From the NCBI RefSeq assembly GCF_000471905.2, contig NW_006498122.1, positions 1,584,201 through 1,648,200 on the forward strand: a stretch of DNA of 64,000 nucleotides, in the 5' to 3' direction. Positions 56,561 through 64,000 of the stretch are shown one piece after another. The stretch is from Amborella trichopoda. Taxonomy: Eukaryota; Streptophyta; Magnoliopsida; Amborellales; Amborellaceae. The notes beneath the pieces are model-generated. The model saw nothing but the letters and a program-made list of their open reading frames with translations. It ran no database searches and was not told the DNA's origin. Every line of letters begins with the position of its first letter. The stretch's first letter is position 1. A program made the translations under genes and the position numbers.

Positions 56561-57101
56561 TGAGGTTTAAAACTTTATCAAAATACACCTATTTTTTAAT
56601 AATTTGATAATTTATTTTTTCAACTATTCCACATGGTTATGTGCGTTTTAATCGAATTTTGAAATTAAATAACATGATTTATATAAAATATTAAATAATT
56701 AATATCTTTTGTAAATTCTGATGAATTTCATCTTTAAAATAACATTACAGCCTTCATATCCATTACGACCATATAGACCAATGTATTTTTGAGATCCTAC
56801 TGCATTACAATGGTCTTTATATCTTTGGTTGGATGATTGATCAAATTATCATCATCAAAGTCTTATCCCAACTATTTACGATCGGCATGGAAGATTGATC
56901 AAGATGAAACAAAAATTGCATATTTCATTTTTTGTGTTTTGTTTCACTAAGCTAAGGTCTTGAACATCAACCTAGCGATAGTAATGATATAGAAATTATG
57001 TTCATTAGGCTTAAGACTATAAATTTTACGGTTTTACAGTCAAGTTGTGAGCAATCGTACGTAAAGGATTCATCCTTGTGCTTTCCTCTATGTTATTTAA
57101 A
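56561..57101. other. Intergenic, no gene recognised
   Basis: AT-rich DNA with one short retroelement end at 56850 (separate entry). Confidence 0.5.
56850..56889 (-). mobile_element. RTE/SINE-like 3' end (truncated)
   Basis: CATCATCAAAGTCTTATCCC followed by AACTATTTACGATCGGC is the tail-proximal part of the element seen at 3241 and 42487. The rest is missing. Confidence 0.6.
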
Positions 57102-57345
57102 GTGTGTAGTTTGCATAAGGTTGCAACCTTAAACAATCAAATTAAGGAGCACCTCCAACTTTTATTATAAATGTAATTTTGGTATCAAGAATTATTAGGA
57201 TGGCTTGAGAAACTATTTTCATCTCTAATTATAAATTTTTAAACTCGAAAAATGGTTCAAATCAAGTAGATCTATAAACATATAAAAATCTTGAAAATGG
57301 ACGATCTAGATAATGTGTTGCAAGATATACTATTTTTATTCATAT
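57102..57345. mobile_element. MITE family A, copy 14 (right part missing)
   Basis: Left end GTGTGTAGTTTGCATAAGG with AAGGTTGCAACCTTAAACAA, then the standard interior up to about 57345. The right terminus is absent. Confidence 0.75.
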
Positions 57346-57526
57346 TCTATGACTTGCTATGTTAATTTTCATAAACCTTTTTGCTAAAAATTATAAAATA
57401 ATTGAGAAATTCAAATCAAAATGAGAAAAATGTCGAATACACAAGTTATCAACTATTTAGTACTTAACCGATTTTTATGAAATATGGTCACTTGTAATTT
57501 AATAGCATTTTTAAATGGAGAAGTAT

Positions 57527-57741
57527 ATGATGAAACCATTTACCTTTGGTACAAAGTGGTCACAATTAATCTTGACCATTGGATGTGAAATTGAGTGGCT
57601 GCATTTATTTCATTAACTAAGCTCAAAGTTCAAAAGAAATTTTCTCAAATTTTGTAAGACACCCCAGCTATCAGATTTCACATGGAATGGTTATAAGTAA
57701 TTATGACCTCTTTATACAAAATGTAAATAACCTCATTGTAT
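57527..57741. mobile_element. MITE family D
   Basis: Long imperfect terminal inverted repeats: the left reads ATTTACCTTTGGTACAAAG then TGGTCACAATTAATC; the right, inverted, reads ATTTACATTTTGTATAAAG then AGGTCATAATTAC. About 215 bp and non-coding. Arms homologous to these occur at 36538-36790. Confidence 0.6.
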
Positions 57742-57815
57742 GCAAACCCTTTTTAAATTACTAAACAAAAATATATGTAATATAAATAGTTCCTCTCATA
57801 GATACTTTGATAAAT

Positions 57816-58202
57816 GGGTGCGGTTGGCATATGGATGCCTCCGTAGGTGTAGAGGTAAGGTGCCTTTCAAATTTTATCATAGTATATAATTTTGATGTAA
57901 ATTTTTTTTAAGATTATCTCAAAATCTATTTTTATATGTAATTATATAATTTTAAATTTAAAAAATGTTTAAAATCAAATAGATTTATAAACATATAAAA
58001 AATCTTGAAAATGGATGGTGTAGATAATATGTTGTAAAATGCGCTATTACCGAGACTTAAAATCTTTTTATTTTTCATAGATATACATCTCGATGATCAA
58101 TCAAAGGGTTTTTCAATATTAAAACTATTTTTTTTTTATGGATTTTTGAAAGACATCCGTAGTTCTACGTTATAAGATAGCATCTTTATATAAATTTTTT
58201 TC
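57816..58202. mobile_element. MITE family A, copy 15 (diverged ends)
   Basis: Starts GGGTGCGGTTGGCATATGG and ends ATCTTTATATAAATTTTTTTC. The interior is typical of family A. The outer palindrome is decayed, and flanking 9-mers match at only 6 of 9 positions, so it is an old copy. Confidence 0.7.
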
Positions 58203-59917
58203 GTGATGGATTTCCCAATCAAACAATAACTAACAAGGGTATCATTGTTATTCTGGCGAAAGAATAGGCTATTTTGTCCTTTTTTAAAAGGTTCGGATAT
58301 CTAGGTCATATTAGAAAAAGACAGTGCTATTTTCGTCATTAACCAAAGCAAGGAAGGCTCACCGCGTATTTAATTATACGCGACGCTGAGGTGGCACTTA
58401 GGTCGAGTGGGATCCCGGCATTGCACCGCTAGTAACGACTTAAGTTGAAAACATCGCCGATTATTTGAGTTTCTTGGAGATATTTACCGTAATGAGTCAA
58501 AGAAATCGCCGAGTTTGCGTGTTTCTTAGGGCTGAAATTTCATGCAATTTTTACGTCAGAAAATTTTGGTGCACCAGCTAAGAAGAATCATGGTAAAGAA
58601 AGAGTTTAAAATCCACTCTATTTTTTGTGATAGATCGTTGGATTGGTATAATTTAAAAATATTAAAAATTGATATTAGATTTATGGGACAAAAATTTAGG
58701 AGGACCTAAACCTTATTGGACAAGTTTAAAACAAAGGAAAATATATGAAAGAGATTTAAAAACAGACTTTTTGTTGACTTTTCTTTTCAAAGCCCATTCT
58801 ACAAAAGGTTTGTCAATTATGAAATTTATATTGGAAAATAAATTCAACAGAGATAGATCTTTCGTAAATTGAATTCTTTTTTTTATATCTCGACCTAAAC
58901 GAAATAGATTTTCTACAAAATATCATTTATTTCTATAGCAGCAGTATGTGGGTTCATTTCTATGAAAGTGGGTGGAGCAGCTTTTTCATTCCACAAACGT
59001 GGGAAATGGGTCATTTTGCTGAAATTTCAATGGAAACAAATGCACCCCTGATATCAATTGAATTCCCACCTTCCATCTTCCATATACGACATTTCATAAG
59101 GTTAAATTGGAGTTTGGCATTTCTAACACTTGGTCAATTGACAGCATGTCTCAATGATCAATTTTAAAGTTGATGTTCCTAACACTTATATTTGTGTCAA
59201 GCACATAATATAACAAAATTATCTATAAGAAAACAGCTTTAAGTTACAAAGAAAGCAAAGAAAACATATTCACCCCTAAAAAAAAAAAAACAATTTTTCT
59301 TAGTTTGAATATTTTTAGTTTATGGTGGATAATAAGCTAATAAAAAGCAGACATATAACAGTGAGTGTCTGTATATTGTGTAAGCAAGGTGAATAAGGAG
59401 ATCATCTTTTCTTATCATGTCTTTTTACCTAAGGAATATGGATGCCAGTATTACTGGAAGATGGATATTTGGCTAAACCTTCCATGACATACCATAGACC
59501 ATTTGAATCTCCCATTGTTACCCAAAGTGGGTAAAATCATTTGGAGGTCTTTTACAATAATTATTTGTCGTTTTCAAGCTTGGATGAGAAATGAGGGCAA
59601 TAGTGTTTGGTTAGCAGCCACGAAAAAACTTTTGTTTGGTTAGCAGCCACAGAAAAACTTTTGTCATATCTGTATCATGAATTGTGATCTAACATTATAT
59701 ATTCATGCTAAGGCACACCCTATATAGGAGATTGAAAGTATCATTCGTGTAGCACTAACTGTTTAGAAAATCTAATGAGAAGGTTGATACCTAAGCCACA
59801 CAAGGGGTTGCTCGTGATGCTTTATTATTGTTTTAGAGGCTGGCAAGGTTTAGCTTTAATGGCATGCTTTGTTGTCCCTTTATATTTGTATTCGATGTTA
59901 TAAATTAGTAGGATATA
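58203..59917. other. Intergenic, no gene recognised
   Basis: About 1.7 kb without a recognised gene. A GC-richer patch at 58380-58540 (TACGCGACGCTGAGGTGGCA, twice AATCGCCGA-like words) may be a transposon remnant. A two-copy 29-bp repeat lies at 59604. Short open frames at 58669 and 58946 resemble nothing. Confidence 0.5.
59604..59661. repeat. Tandem duplication, 29-bp unit
   Basis: Two adjacent copies of TGTTTGGTTAGCAGCCACG(A) plus an A/T tail, nearly identical. Confidence 0.85.
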
Positions 59918-60329
59918 TGTCACACCCCGAGAATTTACAATACTGATATTCTAAAGATGTGTCAGTCAAAACATATATATATTTCTTGATAGGACAAATT
60001 TACAGTGGCGAATTCTTACAAGGTAACAAAAGAAAGTTAGCACAACAACAATATCTTCTAAGGTTAATCTTGACTAGCACTCAGAATGAATCTGCATTTA
60101 TCCTGAAAAAATGTTTACCATAATTTGATGAGTTTGGCTACTCAGTAAGTGATCATCATAATCCTAAAAATAATCATGATTGAAAGATATCAATATTTTC
60201 AAAAAGGAGATCTATTAACAGGAATGCATTAACAGTTTCACTTTCAAAAATGCATAATTAAGTATAATTCGAATAATTAAAATACATATCACATTTTAAC
60301 ATCAATGCATAATTAAAAGGATTTCACAA

Positions 60330-60535
60330 AATACCCTACTGGCGTCCCAAGTAGGTCACCTATATACCCCATCAGCGTCCTGATGGGTCAACTTAATCCC
60401 TATCGGCGTCCCAGATAGATCCACTTAATCCCTGCAGGTCCACTTATACCTCACCGGTGTACCGGATGAGTCCACTTAATCCCTACCGGCGTCCCGGATA
60501 GGTCCACTTATACCTTACCAGCAAGCTGGATGAGT
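60330..60535. repeat. Short tandem repeats within the LTR
   Basis: About five diverged units of roughly 35-45 bp built from CGGCGTCCC and TCCACTTAATCCC words. Confidence 0.75.
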
Positions 60536-60774
60536 TCACTTGCATACTTAAAGTATTTCTAAATCTCTTTAAACCAGTGTTTAAAAAAACGTCGAGTCGA
60601 ACCGGACTCGCCCGGTTCGACTCGGGAATCGCCATGGACGGATCGAATCGACGAAAAAAACGGGAATCGTCCGGTTCTAGAGAGGACCGGACGATTCTAT
60701 ACAGTGACTCATCGATTCACTGTACGGAATCGGCGAGTCTGTACAGTGAATCGGCGATTCCCGTACGGAATTTT

Positions 60775-61535
60775 TATTTTTTTTTGTAATCCATGATAGA
60801 TTTTTTTGTAATACTTGATCGATTTTTTTGTAATCCATGATTGAATTGTTTTTTTTTTTTGTAATCCATGATCAAATTTTTGTAACCCATAGAATTTTTT
60901 GTAATCCATGATCGAATTTTTTGTAATCCATGATCGAAATGTTTGTTTTTTTTTCTTGTAATCCATGATCGAATTTTTTGTTTTTGTTTTTTTTTTGTAA
61001 CCCATGATAGAATTTTTTGTAATCCATGATCAAATGTTTTGTAATACATGATCGAAATGTTTGTTTTCTTTTTGTAATCCATGATCGAAATGTTTGTTTT
61101 TTTTTTGTAATCCATGATCGAATTTTTTGTTTTTTGCTTTTTTTGTAACCCATGATAGAGTTTTTTGTAATCCATGATCGAATTGTTTTTTTCTTTTTTT
61201 GTAATCCACGATTGAATTTTTTGTTTTTTTTGTTTTTTTTTTTTGTAATCCATGATCGAATTTTATGTAATCCATGATCGAATTTTATGTAATCCATGAT
61301 CGAATTTTTTGTAATCCATGATTGAATTTTTGAAAATTTGTGATTTTTTTTTTTAATCCGTAATCGAATTTTTTTTGTAATCCATGATAGAATTTTTTGA
61401 AAATTTGTGATTTTTTTTTTTAATCCATGATCGAATTTTTTTTGTAATCCATGATAGAATTTTTTGAAAATTTGTGATTTTTTTTTTAATCCATGATCGA
61501 TTTTTTTGTAAAATTTGTTTTTTTTTTTTTAATCC
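60775..61535. repeat. Minisatellite inside the hAT element, about 22-bp unit
   Basis: More than 20 copies of a unit with the core TGTAATCCATGATCGA separated by T-runs of varying length. In the last part the unit changes to a longer form with GAAAATTTGTGATTT. On the minus strand it stays open in several frames and gives repetitive MDYKK-type open frames, which are composition artefacts. Confidence 0.93.
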
Positions 61536-61558
61536 ATATTATTCAAAGAGAAAATGAG

Positions 61559-61834
61559 AGAGATGATGATTCTGATGCCACCCTATCCCAGCCATATTAT
61601 TCACATATCGAGTCCCAACAGCAACAGTGTAGGGATGAGCACGACAGTGCAGGTGAGCATGAAGGATAGACAATCTTCAGGGATTTTAGATTGGGAACAC
61701 AACAAAACACTAACACTCAAGGATTTAGGAATAGTCAGACGCCTGCTAATATCGATGATTCGTTTTTAGATCGAATCAATGAATTGTTAAACGAATTCAA
61801 TCAATGGCACCAGCGTGACCAAGAAGAACAATAA
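61559..61834 (+). pseudogene. hAT transposase C-terminal remnant
   Basis: A single frame of 92 codons, interrupted by one TAG at 61667-61669, runs from an acidic start (RDDDSDATLSQPYYSH) through NSQTPANIDDSFLDRINELL to the terminal stop at 61832-61834 (HQRDQEEQ). The acidic, Gln-rich character and the position near the right end of a hAT element fit the C-terminal tail of a plant hAT transposase, behind the dimerisation domain. The identification is by context, and the catalytic part is gone. Confidence 0.55.
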
Positions 61835-63380
61835 TGTCGTCTATCATTTTATTTTTAGATCATATGTTACTAATTTTATGCTTTATTGTAGTCCATGTAT
61901 GTTGATATACTTATTCCATGATAATTATATGTTTATCCTTTTGTGTGATGTAAATTAAATACTGAATGGCGGTTCATGCAGGGAAAGAACATATCAATAT
62001 TCGCATATTCATTCAAAAACATGAAAATTCTTAATGGAGTACCCTTATTTCTTATTGAATTCCTAAAAAACAATATTTATAATGAATTTTAATAATTTTT
62101 TCGGATTTTTTTTAAGCTTTATTCTGACCGATTCACCCGATTCCCGATCCGGATCGCCGATTCGCCGATCTGAATCGGTTTTTTGGAAGCTCGATCCGGG
62201 TCACTGATCTGTTTTTTAAACCATTGCTTTAAACATTCGAAAGCAGCAATATCATGTACTCAACGTATCACTGAAATCATTAATATGAATCTCACTGAAA
62301 CCATTAATAACATTCACTTTCAATAACATTTCAAAAATAACCAATCAAATATTTTGAGCTCAAATTTAGAAAGGTAGCAGTTCGTAAAGACAGTCTAGCA
62401 TAATTGTCAATTTAATATGTATACAAAAACTCTTATAGAAATTCAAGAATACGGAATTATCACAATTTATGGGATATCAATTGATAAATGAACATTTCAC
62501 AGACGATGCTATAATCAAATACAAAAATATCAGTTTTTAAATAATAAGGCAGTCATTTGCACATGAAATTTACAATGTCTAAATATTAAAAAACAGTAGA
62601 AAGAATTCCCACAATTTTACTAACAGCAGAAATATCACATTTATTTTTAATAATTTTACAGTATCTAAAATTTTTTAACAATAGACAAGAAAAATAAATA
62701 AATTTATTTTTCTAAGAATTTACAGCATTTAAAATTTCTAACATAGATAAAATATCACAAATTTTATTAAAACGATTATTTTTCAAGATAATGAGGTCAC
62801 GTGCGCATAAAATTTATCGCGCCTAAAATTCATGTTAATAAGTAGAAATAATTATCTCATTTTATTTTTAAAAAGAATAGATTATTTTTCGAGACAATGA
62901 GATCACTTATACACAAAACTTATAAAATAAAGATCCTGAACCGAAATATCACTATTTATTAAAAACAGACTATTTTTCAGGAAGATGATGTCACTTACAC
63001 ACAAATATTTGAGAGGGAGCTTCCGATAAAAATTCGGCTCGAGAGAGGAGTTCACTGTGTTTCGACCAGAGAGAGAGATCTCAAAATTTTCTATGGTGGG
63101 AGTCCTCACCTCCCCTATTTAAATTCTTATAACATATTATATTATTTTTTAGGCTCCACCTCATACCAGAGGTGTCGCGTTAAAAGTCCGTTTTTAACAT
63201 ATGAAAACCATGTCGTGGCAAAGCAGCAAGCAAGAGCTTAAACCAGGTAAAAAATTTTGAAAATAGTGATGGTCTCTAAGGACCATCATGCTCATACGAA
63301 CCATCACCTATTTAAAAGTATCTTTTCTTTTTTTTCTTTTTTTTTCTTTTTTTTTTTTTGAAATTTTTAGGATTGTTACA

Positions 63381-64000
63381 TTCTTCCCTGTTTAAAGAAA
63401 TTTAGTCCTCTAAATTTGTGTACCTGATTACTGAAAAAGATAGGGGTATTTTTCTCTGATATCGTCTTCTCGTTCTCAAGTCGACTCTCTTGAATGGTAC
63501 TGCCATAATACACAGACCAAAGGAATCTCCTTCTTGTGCAACACTTGCACTCTTCTATCCCATATCAAAATTGGCTGCGCAATGAAGGATAAGTTCTTCC
63601 TGGTCAGTAAAGGTTCATATTTCAAGATATGGGATGGGTCGGGCTGATATTTTCGTAGTGAAGATACATGAAAGACATTATGGACGTTTGCCAATTCGGG
63701 TGGTAAGATAAGTCTATAAACGACACCTCCGATTCTTTCCAGGATTTCAAATGGTCCGATGTAACGTGGGCTCAACTTTCCTTTCTTGTCGAATCTCATA
63801 ATGCCCTTTATTGGTGAGATTTTTAGGAAAACTCGATCACCTTCTTCAAATTCAAGATCTCTTTTTTGGTTATCGGCATAACTCTTTTATCGAAACTGAG
63901 CTGTTCTGAGCCTTTCAAGAATTAATGCTATTTTATCTGTAGTTATCTAGACAATTTCTGGCCCCAAAAGCTTTCTTTCACCAACCTCGTCCCAACATAT
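63381..64000 (-). mobile_element. Fossil Ty3/gypsy chromovirus, 3' end of pol
   Basis: Minus-strand sequence next to the LTR. The block at about 63799-63476 matches the integrase C-terminal part of Tekay/Del-type chromoviruses (KLSPRYIGPFEILERIG, then LPPELANVHNVFHVSSLRKY) and continues into the chromodomain-like tail. Weaker matches continue to the right edge. The visible part is broken, with at least one or two breaks, and the element continues outside the window. I report it as an old, inactive copy. Confidence 0.85.

Larger units (their letters stand above)
60575..62226. mobile_element. hAT element nested in the gypsy LTR
   Basis: 1652 bp. It begins CAGTGTTTAAAAAAACG; its end, inverted, reads CAATGGTTTAAAAAACAG. 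It is flanked by a perfect 8-bp target duplication CTTTAAAC (60567-60574 and 62227-62234). The subterminal parts are GC-rich (CGAACCGG and CGGATCGA words). Inside lie a large minisatellite (60775-61535) and the remnant of a transposase C-terminus (61559-61834). It is non-autonomous, because no catalytic region is present. Confidence 0.88.
59918..63380 (-). mobile_element. Fossil Ty3/gypsy LTR (3' LTR), split by a hAT element
   Basis: On the plus strand the LTR begins TGTCACACCCCGAG and ends GATTGTTACA. Immediately outside the right end lies a purine-rich tract on the element's strand (CAGGGAAGAA), where the polypurine tract should be. Without the inserted hAT element and its target duplication the LTR is about 1.8 kb. 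It contains a short tandem array around 60330-60530 (GGCGTCCC words), common in such LTRs. The partner LTR and most of the element lie beyond the right edge, so insertion age cannot be measured. The decay of the nested insertion suggests it is old. Confidence 0.7.

Noticed and set aside
60577-60789. A 70-codon open frame at the left end of the hAT element
   Set aside because: It is a translation of the GC-rich subterminal repeat and has no counterpart to any transposase domain.
60709-61297. Several overlapping minus-strand open frames of 81-159 codons with repeated MDYKK motifs
   Set aside because: They are translations of the T-rich minisatellite inside the hAT element; the same repeat is open in several frames at once, and there is no non-repetitive domain.

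Overview
This window is nuclear DNA of a flowering plant. It is AT-rich and carries intron-containing, GT-AG spliced genes of plant families (ABC1K kinase, EDR4-like zinc-ribbon protein, F-box protein, eIF3f), a plant-type U2 snRNA promoter, and dense old plant transposons. I cannot name the species. Sequence beside the assembly gap looks like pyrosequencing flow noise, which hints at a 454-era draft. Amborella is one guess among several, and a weak one.

Layout. The first 28 kb is mostly transposon-derived or unrecognised AT-rich DNA around one intact single-exon F-box gene (7540-8778, +). Two decayed partial copies of it lie downstream on the same strand (about 18.66-19.51 kb and 23.40-23.86 kb). 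A U2 snRNA gene with USE and TATA boxes sits at 26742-27012. Then come three multi-exon genes: eIF3f (28621-35569, +, 6 exons, 284 aa), a putatively plastid ABC1/AarF-family kinase (38893-46714, +, 11 exons, 526 aa), and, convergent with the latter, an EDR4-like protein (54942-49337, -, 5 exons, 963 aa). I rebuilt all exons from GT-AG boundaries and reading phase. The last 4 kb is the 3' end of a fossil Ty3/gypsy chromovirus: a long LTR split by a hAT element, plus the end of pol.

Repeats. The main repeat is one family of about 0.3-0.4 kb MITEs (family A), with at least 17 copies. Near-perfect 9-bp target duplications at three loci, and weaker ones at two more, point to Mutator-like elements. 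Their ends carry a short palindrome (AAGGTTGCAACCTT or a variant). Its two arms change together between copies, and the two ends of one element usually share the same variant. Other repeats are hAT-type elements with 8-bp target duplications (three well supported), RTE/SINE-like elements with (ATG)n tails, two or three further MITE families, a Ty1/copia RT scrap, and many tandem duplications of 26-82 bp.

The four genes are unrelated housekeeping, regulatory and defence-type loci. I see no gene cluster or new multi-gene system. The most notable items are the family A palindrome covariation, the three-copy F-box series, a 74-77 bp duplication across an ABC1K exon-intron boundary, and a hAT element that combines a minisatellite with a transposase C-terminus inside a gypsy LTR.
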